Assembly: GCA_963833605.1 (NCBI GenBank)
Contig: CAWHYZ010000023.1
Span: 62,001-126,000, forward strand
Direction: 5' to 3'
Length of the DNA: 64,000 bases
From: JAFAXD01 sp963833605
GTDB lineage: Bacteria > Pseudomonadota > Alphaproteobacteria > Rhizobiales > Xanthobacteraceae
The translations under genes were made by a program, and so were the position numbers. The notes under the pieces were generated by a model. It saw nothing but the letters and a program-made list of their open reading frames with translations. It ran no database searches and was not told the origin of the DNA. Shown here one piece after another: positions 42,893 to 51,441 of this stretch. Within the stretch, counting starts at the first letter, position 1. Each line of letters starts with the position of its first letter.

Positions 42893-44154
42893 CTGGGACG
42901 TTTGACGCCGATGCAGTCAAACGAGATTTCCCCGGCCTGACCGACACGCGGCTTCATTACCTCGACAGCGCCGCAACCGCGCAAATGCCGGAGATTGTAC
43001 TGGAGACCTTGCGCCGCTTTGAGGTGGACGCGCGCGCCAACGTGCATGAACGACTTCACGCGCGCGCGCGCGCCGCTACCGATGCCTACGATCGGGCGCG
43101 TGGGCAGGTCGCGCGTTTTCTGTCCGCCGACTCGGATCAGGAGGTCGTTTTCACCTATGGGACAACGTCTTCGATCAATCTGCTCGCGCATTCGTTTGGC
43201 GATCTGTTGAGGCCCGGCGATGAGATTCTGCTGTCGATGCTCGAACACCATAGCAACCTGGTGCCCTGGCAGGGGCTTGCTGAGCGACGCGGCGTTGTGC
43301 TGCGTTTTCTGCCGATGACGCCGGACGGCCGGCTCGATCTTGATCAGCTGGAGGTCGCGCTCACCGATCGATGCCGGCTGGTTGCGGTTACCCATTGTTC
43401 GAACGTCACCGGCGCAGTGACCGATGTAACCCGCCTCGCGTCAGCAGCTCGCGCGGTCGACGCCAAGGTGCTGCTCGACGGCGCGCAGCGCGCGCCGCAC
43501 GGGCCGCTCAACGTCCGTGCGCTTGGCATCGACTTCTATGCGTTTTCCGGCCACAAGACCTACGGGCCCACTGGCATTGGCGTGCTGTGGGGCCGGCGCG
43601 AACTCCTTGACGCCATGCCGCCATTCATGACCGGCGGACAGATGATCGAGAATGTGACGCCAACGCACGCGACCTTCAGGGAACCGCCGCGGCGTTTCGA
43701 AGCCGGCACGCCGCCGATCGGTTCCGCGATCGGACTGGGCGCTGCGCTCGAATGGATGCAGGCGCTCGATTGGGATGCCGCACGCGCCCACGAGATGCGC
43801 TTGACACGCCGACTGATCGACGGGCTTGTGACGCTTGTGGGCGTCCGTGTGCTCGGCCCGCTTGACACACATGATCGCCGCGGCGTCGTGTCGTTCGCTA
43901 TCGACGGCATCGCGGCCGAGGATATTTGTCGGTTCCTCGACCAGAGAGGCGTGGCGCTGCGTGGCGGCTATCATTGTGCGCAGCCGTTGCTGCGCGCCTT
44001 TGGGGTCGCGGGTGCAGCGCGTGCCAGCCTGGCGCCTTACAGCATCGAGGCCGACATCGACGCGGTGCTTGAGGGCGTCGAAGATCTGGTGGGCGATTGC
44101 GCCAAGGACATTCGAGCGCAACGCCGCGATCGAACCGGGGGAAGCACGATCTAG
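42889..44154 (+). CDS. SufS/CsdA-like cysteine desulfurase, not in a suf cluster
   Basis: The 421-residue PLP enzyme has LHYLDSAATAQ, ANVHERLHARA, EHHSNLVPWQ, the PLP lysine in FSGHKTYGPTG and the active-site loop GGYHCAQPLL with the persulfide Cys, all typical of group II (SufS) desulfurases. No SufBCDE, IscU or SufE gene is nearby. It may serve as a separate sulfur donor for an FNR-like regulator or other Fe-S proteins under stress, which is inference. The TAG stop falls within the first bases of a dispersed CTAG-type repeat. Confidence 0.9.
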   Translation: MTGTFDADAVKRDFPGLTDTRLHYLDSAATAQMPEIVLETLRRFEVDARANVHERLHARARAATDAYDRARGQVARFLSADSDQEVVFTYGTTSSINLLAHSFGDLLRPGDEILLSMLEHHSNLVPWQGLAERRGVVLRFLPMTPDGRLDLDQLEVALTDRCRLVAVTHCSNVTGAVTDVTRLASAARAVDAKVLLDGAQRAPHGPLNVRALGIDFYAFSGHKTYGPTGIGVLWGRRELLDAMPPFMTGGQMIENVTPTHATFREPPRRFEAGTPPIGSAIGLGAALEWMQALDWDAARAHEMRLTRRLIDGLVTLVGVRVLGPLDTHDRRGVVSFAIDGIAAEDICRFLDQRGVALRGGYHCAQPLLRAFGVAGAARASLAPYSIEADIDAVLEGVEDLVGDCAKDIRAQRRDRTGGSTI

Positions 44155-44256
44155 CGCAGGTCCCGGAAAAGTGGGTGCCGGTTTTCCGATAAGGACATGC
44201 GCAAAAAGAAAATTCTAGAGCGCATCCCAATTCCTTGCGATCGGGATGCGCTCTAG
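44154..44256. repeat. Composite repeat: GGAAAAGTGGG..CCGGTTTTCC unit plus CTAGAGCGC palindrome
   Basis: The left part (44154-44202) is GCGCA... GGAAAAGTGGGTGCCGG TTTTCC... TGCGC; the right part is the palindrome CTAGAGCGCATCCC (44215-44228) / GGGATGCGCTCTAG (44243-44256). The same two units, in opposite order, occur at 53810-53914. The CGAAAAGTGGG/ACCGGTTTTC unit is abundant between genes of Rhizobiales. Confidence 0.8.
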
Positions 44257-44351
44257 TTTCCGTTTCCGAAGAACATGACTCATCACCGCAAATCTCCGGG
44301 ACGAGCCTGGTCGTGATCGCGGGAAACGTGGAATGATTTGAACGGAACACC

Positions 44352-44429
44352 CTAGTGTGGTGGATTTGAAGTTCCTGTCATTCTTTCGGCACGCTCGTCA
44401 TAGGAACTTCAAATCCAAAACCACACTAG
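44352..44429. repeat. Palindromic element CTAGTGTGG..CCACACTAG, copy 3
   Basis: The ends CTAGTGTGG and CCACACTAG are reverse complements, and the inner 15-bp arms (44362-44376, 44402-44416) are identical in sequence to those of copy 2 at 7208. The loop differs, so the stem is what is conserved. Confidence 0.8.
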
Positions 44430-44442
44430 AGTCATATATTTG

Positions 44443-44518
44443 CTAGTGTCCCTTTGATTCCGAAGTTCGCTCCAGAGGGTGCGGCAGGATAAAGCGAACT
44501 TCGGAATCGGGACACTAG
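44443..44518. repeat. Palindromic element CTAGTGTCCC..GGGACACTAG, copy 4
   Basis: The ends match copy 1 (7108), and the 16-bp inner stem GATTCCGAAGTTCGCT (44456-44471) pairs with 44493-44508. Copies 3 and 4 are only 13 bases apart, as copies 1 and 2 are also paired. Together with 44154-44256 these repeats fill the 383 bases between the desulfurase and ACP genes; no gene is present there. Confidence 0.8.
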
Positions 44519-44537
44519 CCCGCGTCGCCCGCGGGAA

Positions 44538-44789
44538 CTACCGTTTGTTCGGATCAAGCTTCGCCTTCAAATATCCGATCGCACCAGCGAGGGTGACCAG
44601 CTTTGGATAATCGAGCTCGGGAATGTCGACGCCAAGGCGGTGGTGGATGGCGGTGATGAAATTGAGGAAGTCCATCGAATCGATGTCCAGCGCTTCGCGC
44701 AGATCGGCAGCGGGGTCGATGGTTGCGAGATCGATTTCCGGCGCGATGTTATTGAGTTCTTCCTGCACTACGTTGCGAATGTCGGTCAT
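44538..44789 (-). CDS. Acyl carrier protein-like protein ending the acs-dehydrogenase operon
   Basis: The 83-residue protein has the phosphopantetheine site ALDIDSMDFLNF (Ser38) and the four-helix ACP layout. Met instead of Leu follows the serine. ATG 44789 overlaps the stop of the E2 gene. An ACP attached to a dehydrogenase complex operon is unusual; it could carry an acyl product made by the E2 or act in lipoate/octanoyl supply, neither of which the sequence decides. Confidence 0.87.
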   Translation of the reverse strand: MTDIRNVVQEELNNIAPEIDLATIDPAADLREALDIDSMDFLNFITAIHHRLGVDIPELDYPKLVTLAGAIGYLKAKLDPNKR

Positions 44790-46006
44790 AGCTTGTCCGG
44801 TTCCTGCAGGAGATTGCCGATTTCCGCCAGAAACAGCGCGCCGGCGTGTCCGTCGCTCACCCGATGGTCGGCGGCGAGCGTGATCGTGACGATTGAGCGC
44901 GGCCCGATGGCACCGTCGACGACCCAAGGCCGCGTCGTGACCTTGCCGAAACCCACGATCGCCACCTGCGGCGGATAGATAATTCCGTACAAGGCCTCAA
45001 CCCCCCGTTCACCAAGGCTCGAAACTGTGATCGTCGGATCCGACATCTCGGAACTGCGGATACGACCGGCACGCACGCGTTGAACGAGGTCGCGCATCCG
45101 GGTCATCAGTTCGTCGAGCGAGAGCCGATCAGCGTCGCGCAGCGCCGGCGCCACCAATCCGCCGCCACGGATGGCGATCGCAACCCCGACATGCACCGCC
45201 GCCGCCGGCTCGAATTTGCCATCGCGATAGAAGCCGTTGAGAGCGGGGAAACGACGTACCGTCAATGCAACCGATTTGACCGCGAGCGCCCCGATGAGCA
45301 GGCGGCTGTCCGGCGCTCGTGCCGCATTCCGGCTTGTCAGCCACCGCTCGCAGCCGGTGACGTCGACCTGGTGCTCGAGATAATAATGTGGAATCTCGCG
45401 TTTCGATCGCGCCATGGCGGCAGCGATCGCAGTGCGCATCGCGTTGAGATCAAGCCCGATCGCCCGCTTCTTTTCCGCCGGCGCGCGGATTGCGCCGAGG
45501 CGACGCTCGACATCCACGTAGGTAATCGCGCCACCAGATCCGCTGCCCGCGATCGTGGCAAGATCGACGCCGTGCGTCTCGGCAAGCCGCCTCGCCGCCG
45601 GCGACGCGCGCACTCGACCTGCAGCGCCCACCGCAGGAACCGGCGGGGCCGGCCTTGGCGCGGCTGATCGTGCGGGGGCCAGCGGGGCCGCGCCCAGGGC
45701 CGGCGGCACCTGAGCCGCCGCAGCAGTCGATGCAGCAGGCGCAGGAGCCGCAGCGCCAGCTTGAACTTCGAGGTCGGTGAGAACGTTCGCGAGCGGCGTC
45801 CCGACCGGCACCTTGGCGTTGAGATCGACGAGAATCTGTTCGATCCGGCCGGTCTCGAAGATTTCAATCTCTATTGCGCCCTTCTGGGTCTCGACCACGG
45901 CAACAATGTCACCGCGCTTCACCCGGTCGCCTGGTTTCACCAGCCACTCGACTAGCGTGCCCGCATCCATGTCGGCACCCAGCGAGGGCATACGGAATTC
46001 GACCAC
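44786..46006 (-). CDS. Dihydrolipoyllysine acyltransferase (E2) of a 2-oxoacid dehydrogenase complex
   Basis: The 406-residue protein has one lipoyl domain (1-80, lipoyl Lys42 in VVETQKGAIEIE), an Ala/Pro-rich hinge, a peripheral-subunit-binding domain (about 135-170, ASPAARRLAETHGVDL) and the catalytic domain with ADHRVSDG (His381, Asp385). GTG 46006 gives VVEFRMPSLGADMD, the typical start; no other start precedes the lipoyl domain. Substrate may be pyruvate or acetoin. It follows E1beta by 8 bases and overlaps the ACP gene. Confidence 0.9.
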   Translation of the reverse strand: MVEFRMPSLGADMDAGTLVEWLVKPGDRVKRGDIVAVVETQKGAIEIEIFETGRIEQILVDLNAKVPVGTPLANVLTDLEVQAGAAAPAPAASTAAAAQVPPALGAAPLAPARSAAPRPAPPVPAVGAAGRVRASPAARRLAETHGVDLATIAGSGSGGAITYVDVERRLGAIRAPAEKKRAIGLDLNAMRTAIAAAMARSKREIPHYYLEHQVDVTGCERWLTSRNAARAPDSRLLIGALAVKSVALTVRRFPALNGFYRDGKFEPAAAVHVGVAIAIRGGGLVAPALRDADRLSLDELMTRMRDLVQRVRAGRIRSSEMSDPTITVSSLGERGVEALYGIIYPPQVAIVGFGKVTTRPWVVDGAIGPRSIVTITLAADHRVSDGHAGALFLAEIGNLLQEPDKL

Positions 46007-46014
46007 GGCACGCC

Positions 46015-47022
46015 TTACGCACGTCCCAGGGCGGCCTTCGCGGCCGCGACGATCTTCGGCACTTGCGGGATAGCAGCGATCTCGAGGTGACGCGGATACG
46101 GGATTGGCACCTCCTCGCTGCACACGCGACCGATCGGCGCGTCGAGTTCGAAGAACGCCTGTTCGACAATACGCATGCCGATCTCCGCCGACAGGCTGCC
46201 GCTGCGCCACCCTTCGTCGACAATCACGGCGCGCCGCGTCTTGGCGACCGATGTCATGACGGTCGCGTCGTCGAGCGGCCGCAGGCTGCGCAAATCGATC
46301 ACCTCGGCGTCGATGTTCTCCCCGGCAAGCGCACTTGCGGCTTCGAGCGTCTTCCACAGCGAGCCGCCGTAGCTGATGAGCGAAACGTCCCGGCCCGGAC
46401 GGCGCACCGCAGCCTTGTCGATCTCGACCGGACCGGCGTCGACGGCGAGTTTGCCCGTCATGTTGTAGAGCATGACGTTCTCAAAAATCAGCACCGGGTC
46501 GGGATCCTGCAAGGCGGTCCACAACATGCCGCGGGCATCTTCCAGAGTCGCAGGCGTCAGGACCTTGATGCCCGGGATGTGCGCGTACCAACCCTCGAGG
46601 CTGTGCGAGTGCTGGGCGGCCACCTGGCGCCCGGCGCCAGTTGCCATGCGGATGACCAACGGCACCCCGAACTGGTTTCCCGACATGTGGCGAAGCGTAG
46701 CCGCGCTATTGAGGATCTGATCGAGGGCGAGCAAGCTGAAATTCACCGTCATCAGCTCGACGATCGGTCGCATGCCGGCCATCGCCGCGCCGATGCCGGC
46801 GCCAGTAAATCCCGACTCGGACAGCGGAGTATCGCGAATGCGATCAGCACCGAACTCTGCGAGCAGGCCTTTGCTCACCGCATAGCAGCCGCCGTACCGA
46901 CCAACGTCCTCACCCATGAGGAAGACGCTGGCGTCGCGGCGCATGGCGTCGCGGATCGCTTCGCGCACCGCGTCGCGGTAACTGATCTCAATCGCACCCG
47001 ACTGTGTCATCTCGGTTGACAT
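46015..47022 (-). CDS. 2-oxoacid (pyruvate/acetoin) dehydrogenase E1 beta subunit
   Basis: The 335-residue protein carries MGEDVGRYGGCYAVSKGL, DTPLSESGFTGAGIGAAM and the DLRSLRPLDDATV and VDEGWRSGS segments of the transketolase C-domain family. With E1alpha it forms the thiamine-diphosphate decarboxylase. ATG 47022 (MSTEMTQ) lies 4 bases past the E1alpha stop; ATG 47058 would overlap that gene. Pyruvate and acetoin enzymes look alike at this level, so substrate stays open. Confidence 0.9.
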   Translation of the reverse strand: MSTEMTQSGAIEISYRDAVREAIRDAMRRDASVFLMGEDVGRYGGCYAVSKGLLAEFGADRIRDTPLSESGFTGAGIGAAMAGMRPIVELMTVNFSLLALDQILNSAATLRHMSGNQFGVPLVIRMATGAGRQVAAQHSHSLEGWYAHIPGIKVLTPATLEDARGMLWTALQDPDPVLIFENVMLYNMTGKLAVDAGPVEIDKAAVRRPGRDVSLISYGGSLWKTLEAASALAGENIDAEVIDLRSLRPLDDATVMTSVAKTRRAVIVDEGWRSGSLSAEIGMRIVEQAFFELDAPIGRVCSEEVPIPYPRHLEIAAIPQVPKIVAAAKAALGRA

Positions 47023-47026
47023 CTCA

Positions 47027-48031
47027 TCATTGATTGCTCCGCGCGGACGCTTCCGCATAGGTGAAACGGGTCAGGTGTTCGACGGGCTCCCATGTGCCGG
47101 CCTCGGCGAAGGCCACGGCTTCGCCGATTTCGGCTGCGATTTCGGCCTCGATGCGGGCGAGATCTTCCGGGTGGATCATGTGGTTGGCTTCCAACCATCC
47201 TTGGAAGCGGGTAATTGGCTCCTTCCGCCGCCATGCTTCGACTTCGGATTTGTCGCGATAGAGCTGGGCGTCGAACATCGAGTGCGCGCGCAGCCGGTAG
47301 GTCCGGCATTCCAGGAAATAGGGCCTGCCGCTGTCGCGCACTGCATGCACGGCTCGGCGGGCAGCTGCCTCGACCGCCACCACGTCCATGCCGTCGACGG
47401 CTTCGGAAGCGACCCGATAACAGGCCGCCTTGCGCTGGATGTCGGTTTCAGATTCCGACAGAGTAAGCGCCGTCCCCATGGCGTAGAGATTGTTCTCGCA
47501 CACGAACAACACCGGCAACCCCCACAAAGCCGCCAAATTCATGCTTTCATGAAACTCGCCTTCGGCTACAGCGCCGTCGCCGAAGAAACAGGCCGTGACG
47601 ATGTGGTCGCCGCGCATGCGATCGGCCAGCGCAAGCCCGACCGCCAGTGGCAAACCCCCGCCCACAATGGCATTGCCGCCATAGAAATTCGTGGCGCGAT
47701 CGAACAGGTGCATCGAGCCGCCACGCCCGCGGCTGCAGCCTTCCTGCTTTCCATACATCTCGGCGAGCGCAGTGGTCATGGGCACGCCGCGCACGAGGGC
47801 ATGCCCATGCTCGCGGTAGGTGGCCACGATCCTGTCGCGCGGCTCCAGCACCGGGATGATGCCGACGGCGACCGCTTCCTCCCCGTCATAGAGGTGCAGG
47901 AATCCCCTGATCCTTTCCTGGGTATAGAGCTCGGCGCACTTCTCCTCGAAGCGGCGGATACGGATCATCTGTTTGAGCACATCGAGCGCGTGCGCCCGCG
48001 ACAGATGCGGCTTGTCGGTCGCTGCGGTCAT
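47027..48031 (-). CDS. 2-oxoacid (pyruvate/acetoin) dehydrogenase E1 alpha subunit
   Basis: The 334-residue protein has the ThDP-binding pattern FFGDGAVAEGEFHESMNLA to ENNLYAMGT (GDG...NN) and RGRGGSMHLFD, typical of E1alpha. RAHSMFD is where phosphorylation loops lie in eukaryotic enzymes. Its start overlaps the stop of the acs gene by 4 bases. The operon has no E3, so the general lipoamide dehydrogenase must serve. Confidence 0.9.
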   Translation of the reverse strand: MTAATDKPHLSRAHALDVLKQMIRIRRFEEKCAELYTQERIRGFLHLYDGEEAVAVGIIPVLEPRDRIVATYREHGHALVRGVPMTTALAEMYGKQEGCSRGRGGSMHLFDRATNFYGGNAIVGGGLPLAVGLALADRMRGDHIVTACFFGDGAVAEGEFHESMNLAALWGLPVLFVCENNLYAMGTALTLSESETDIQRKAACYRVASEAVDGMDVVAVEAAARRAVHAVRDSGRPYFLECRTYRLRAHSMFDAQLYRDKSEVEAWRRKEPITRFQGWLEANHMIHPEDLARIEAEIAAEIGEAVAFAEAGTWEPVEHLTRFTYAEASARSNQ

Positions 48032-49785
48032 CGCTCCTCGCTTTCCAGCGTCGACGTATCCCCTTCCGCGAGTTCAAGTTCACGCGCCTTGAGCAGGCGA
48101 CGCATGATCTTGCCGCTGCGCGTCTTCGGCAAGTTCTGCCGAAAAGCGATGTCCTTCGGCGCGACCGCCGGACCGAGACGCTGGCGTGCATGGCCAAGCA
48201 GCTCCTTGCGCAGTGCCTCGCTTGGCGCAATACCGTTCTTGAGCGCAACGAATGCCTTGACCACTTCGCCGGCCGTCGGCTCCGGAATGCCGATGACCCC
48301 CGCCTCGGCGACCGCCGGATGCTCCATCAGCGCGCTTTCCACCTCGAACGGACCGATGAGGTGACCGGCACTCTTGATGACGTCGTCGGCGCGTCCGACG
48401 AACCAGTAGTAGCCATCGTCGTCGCGCATCGCGAGATCACCGGTCAGGTACCAGCCGCCGGCGAAACACTTTCGATAACGCTCCTCTTCATTGAGATAAG
48501 CGCGCATCATCGATGGCCAGCCAGGACGCAGCGCCAGTTCGCCCAGGACCATAGGCTCCCTGATCTCGCGCAGCGTCCCGTCCTCAAGCCGCTCGACAAT
48601 GCCCGCCGTGACACCCGGAAGCGGGCGGCCCATCGATCCCGGCTTAACGTCCATCGATCGATAATTGGAAATCATGATCCCGCCGGTTTCGGTCTGCCAC
48701 CAATTGTCGTGGAAGGGCCGGCCGAACGCTTCGACGCTCCAGACCACGGCCTCCGGATTGAGCGGCTCGCCGACGCTTGCCATCAGTCGCAGGTTGGAGA
48801 GGTCAAAGCGCTTGGCGGTTTCGGCTCCGACCTTCATCAGCATGCGGATCGCGGTGGGCGCCGTGTACCACACGGTGACTTTCTGCTGCTGAAGAATGCG
48901 ATACCAGCGTTCGGCATCGAACTCGGCCTGGTCGACGATCAGGGTCGCTCCGTTGGTGAGCGGCGAGATGATCCCGTAGGACGTTCCGGTTACCCATCCT
49001 GGATCGGCGGTACACCAGAAAACATCGTCGGGATGCAGATCGAGCGCGAGCCAGCCCGTGATGTAGTGTGCTACGACCGCGTCGTGCACATGAACCGCCC
49101 CCTTCGGACGTCCGGTCGTCCCGCTGGTGAAATGAAGCAACGCCATGTCTTCCGGACGCGTCGGCACGGTCTCAAACACATCCGACGCCTCGGCAAGCGC
49201 TCTCGCAAGATCGATCGTACCGGTCGGTGGATCGCGTGAGCAGTCGGTCAAGAAGACATGTTCCAAGCTCATGAGCTGTTGGCGCCAAGGCTCGACCTTG
49301 CGCCGATAGAATGCTTCGGAGGTGACCAGCACTCGGGCATTGCCGATGGCCATGCGGGCTTTGATCGGCTCCGGCCCGAACGCCGAGAACAGGGGCGAAA
49401 ACACGCTTCCATTCTTGAGCGTACCGAGCGCGGCGACGTAAAGTTCCGGCACGCGCCCCAGCAGCGAAAACACCCGATCGCCTTTTGCGATCCCGTGCTG
49501 CGCCAGGATATTGGCAAACCAATTCGCCTCTGCCCGTAGCGCCGCGTAGCTGAAATCGCGGATCTGCTCATCGCGCCCGATCCAGCGCAGCGCCAGTTTA
49601 TCGCTGCGGCCCGCCAGTACGTGACGGTCAAGCGCCTCGTGGGCGATATTGAGCCCGCCGCCCGGCAAGCCATCGAGCAACGCTCGGGTGCGCGCCCATG
49701 AGAACGCCCGGGCATAGGCGTTGTAGTCGAGCAAGTTGGCGCCCGCGTAATCTTCGGGACGCTTTCGGATTCGCTCCCACTCCAT
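48028..49785 (-). CDS. acsA: Acetate-CoA ligase (AMP-forming) family
   Basis: The 585-residue protein has the adenylate-forming motifs LLHFTSGTTGRPKGAV, DNWWQTETGG, YLTGDLAMRDDDGYYWFVGRADD in two parts and the acetylation-site region KTRSGKIMRR. NWWQTETG is typical for acetyl-CoA synthetase; the length is shorter than E. coli Acs and closer to AcsA of Bacillus. ATG 49785 gives MEWERIRKRPEDY; the frame extends upstream without family sequence. It leads the acs-E1alpha-E1beta-E2-ACP operon, with an FNR-like box 77 bases upstream. Confidence 0.87.
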   Translation of the reverse strand: MEWERIRKRPEDYAGANLLDYNAYARAFSWARTRALLDGLPGGGLNIAHEALDRHVLAGRSDKLALRWIGRDEQIRDFSYAALRAEANWFANILAQHGIAKGDRVFSLLGRVPELYVAALGTLKNGSVFSPLFSAFGPEPIKARMAIGNARVLVTSEAFYRRKVEPWRQQLMSLEHVFLTDCSRDPPTGTIDLARALAEASDVFETVPTRPEDMALLHFTSGTTGRPKGAVHVHDAVVAHYITGWLALDLHPDDVFWCTADPGWVTGTSYGIISPLTNGATLIVDQAEFDAERWYRILQQQKVTVWYTAPTAIRMLMKVGAETAKRFDLSNLRLMASVGEPLNPEAVVWSVEAFGRPFHDNWWQTETGGIMISNYRSMDVKPGSMGRPLPGVTAGIVERLEDGTLREIREPMVLGELALRPGWPSMMRAYLNEEERYRKCFAGGWYLTGDLAMRDDDGYYWFVGRADDVIKSAGHLIGPFEVESALMEHPAVAEAGVIGIPEPTAGEVVKAFVALKNGIAPSEALRKELLGHARQRLGPAVAPKDIAFRQNLPKTRSGKIMRRLLKARELELAEGDTSTLESEER

Positions 49786-49855
49786 CGAGCGTTGCCCCCG
49801 GCACAAACGCGGTGAAAAGTGGAAGGCAGCGTCGCTCGCTGCGATAGGAACTACA

Positions 49856-49869
49856 TTGACGTGCGTCAA
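49856..49869. promoter_or_regulatory. FNR/FixK-type box TTGACgtgcGTCAA
   Basis: A perfect 5-4-5 palindrome with its centre 77 bases upstream of the acs start. The remaining 480 bases up to the L,D-transpeptidase gene (49870-50349) have no gene I can support in either direction. Confidence 0.7.
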
Positions 49870-50349
49870 TAACAGCGTCGATCGGGAGCCCTTGCACAAT
49901 CCGCCAGCGCATTCACAAATTCCGCGTCGCTGCCTGTGAAGCTGCCGGCAGCAGCACCGAGGCCCACCGCCTGGTCCGGCGCCAGATGCTGGACGACGTT
50001 CTTCGAGCGACTCCGGCATGCTCCGGGAACAGCACGTCCAGGCCCCCGCCGCCGCATTGTGCTCGCAAGCGCCAGATGACCGCCAAGGCAGACAGAGCGG
50101 GCCGATCCGGGTCTTGGGACGCGCCGCAAGCCGGGGTCCGGCGCGGCCGCGAGGATTCCATCGTGCATTATGGGAAAACCCGGGCCGGACAAGGTTAAGC
50201 TGCAGTTAAGAGTGCATCCGGTAGGATCGTGTGAATTCGCTGCTGTCGCGCTTCCGCCTTCATGCTGCCCTATCTTTTCCGAACAAGGGCGCCATGCACT
50301 TTAGCGCGAGGAGCAAAGAGTGCTGGGGATAGTGCTGGGGAATAGAATC

Positions 50350-51342
50350 ATGGGAAGTCGCGCCGGCCACGCTCTCAAGCCCCGCCTGTCGATCGGGCTA
50401 GGAGTTGCGACAGGTATCGCATCGCTCGCGCTTTTGGCATTAGCCGGCGCGGCGTCAGCGCAGAACTACCCCGGCCCGTCGACCCCCTATAATCGCTCCT
50501 ATGGTGGCGTTCCGCCGCTACCGCCGGAGAATCTCGAGCCCATTGATCAGTCGCCAGCAGCCGCACCGCCACAGGCCGAAGGATCTCCCCCGGCCTATCC
50601 GCCGCCTGAGGACCGCACCTATGGCGCGTATCCGCGCCCCGTCACTCCGGCTGAGCCACAGGTCTATGGCCGCGTCGCGCCGGCGCCCGTAAGCCCTCGC
50701 CCCGACGAGTGGCAGACGGGTCCGAGGCCTCCCGGCGATATGGATCACGCGAATGGCGCGGCCCCGGCATTGCGCGCGCCTGTGCCGTCGGGCGCCATCG
50801 CTTCATTGCCGCCCGAGTATCAGGCTGAACAAGGGCTACCCAAGGAACTGCCGCCACATCTGCGCCGCCAGGAAGTGTTCTATCCAACCAAGGAGCCGGC
50901 GGGCACCATCGTCATCGATACGCCCAACACCTACCTTTATCTCGTCCTCGGCCGCGACAAGGCAGTGCGGTATGGCATCGGTGTCGGTCGCGAGGGGTTC
51001 ACCTGGACGGGACGCGAGCGCATCAGCAGAGTCGCCGAGTGGCCCGACTGGACGCCGCCCAAGGAGATGATCGAGCGCCAACCCTACCTGCCGCGCTTCA
51101 TGGCCGGGGGACCGAGCAACCCGCTCGGGGCGCGCGCGCTTTATCTCGGAAGCACGGTCTATCGCATTCACGGTACCAATCAGCCTTCGACCATCGGCAC
51201 GTTTGTTTCATCGGGCTGCATCCGCCTGACCAATGCTGACGTTGAAGACCTTTATACCCGAGTGCAGGTTGGGACCCGGGTGGTGGTGTTGCCCGGCCCC
51301 GCGCGGACCTCGGCGTCAAGCCAGCCCACCCTGACGAGGTAG
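50350..51342 (+). CDS. L,D-transpeptidase (ErfK/YkuD family), exported
   Basis: The 330-residue protein has a signal peptide ending GAASAQ (about 1-38), a long Pro/Ala/Tyr-rich region (40-170) and a YkuD domain (about 190-315) with IHGTNQPSTIG and SSGCIRLTNADV, including the catalytic Cys. It makes 3-3 peptidoglycan cross-links or anchors proteins to them. ATG 50350 gives the best signal peptide; the TTG/GTG starts at 50320 are less good. It is distinct from the lipoprotein YkuD at 2708. Confidence 0.9.
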   Translation: MGSRAGHALKPRLSIGLGVATGIASLALLALAGAASAQNYPGPSTPYNRSYGGVPPLPPENLEPIDQSPAAAPPQAEGSPPAYPPPEDRTYGAYPRPVTPAEPQVYGRVAPAPVSPRPDEWQTGPRPPGDMDHANGAAPALRAPVPSGAIASLPPEYQAEQGLPKELPPHLRRQEVFYPTKEPAGTIVIDTPNTYLYLVLGRDKAVRYGIGVGREGFTWTGRERISRVAEWPDWTPPKEMIERQPYLPRFMAGGPSNPLGARALYLGSTVYRIHGTNQPSTIGTFVSSGCIRLTNADVEDLYTRVQVGTRVVVLPGPARTSASSQPTLTR

Positions 51343-51441
51343 GGTAGACGGTCACTCGTCAGTCGCCAGTAATCAGTAGCCAGTGATCAGAAACGCTGTA
51401 TTCTGGTAGCCGATCATTGACTACTTCCGATCCTCCGATCC

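Noticed and set aside
49870..50349. Possible gene in the gap between acs and the L,D-transpeptidase
   Set aside because: Frames on both strands give Arg/Pro/Gly-rich sequence without recognisable motifs or ribosome sites.
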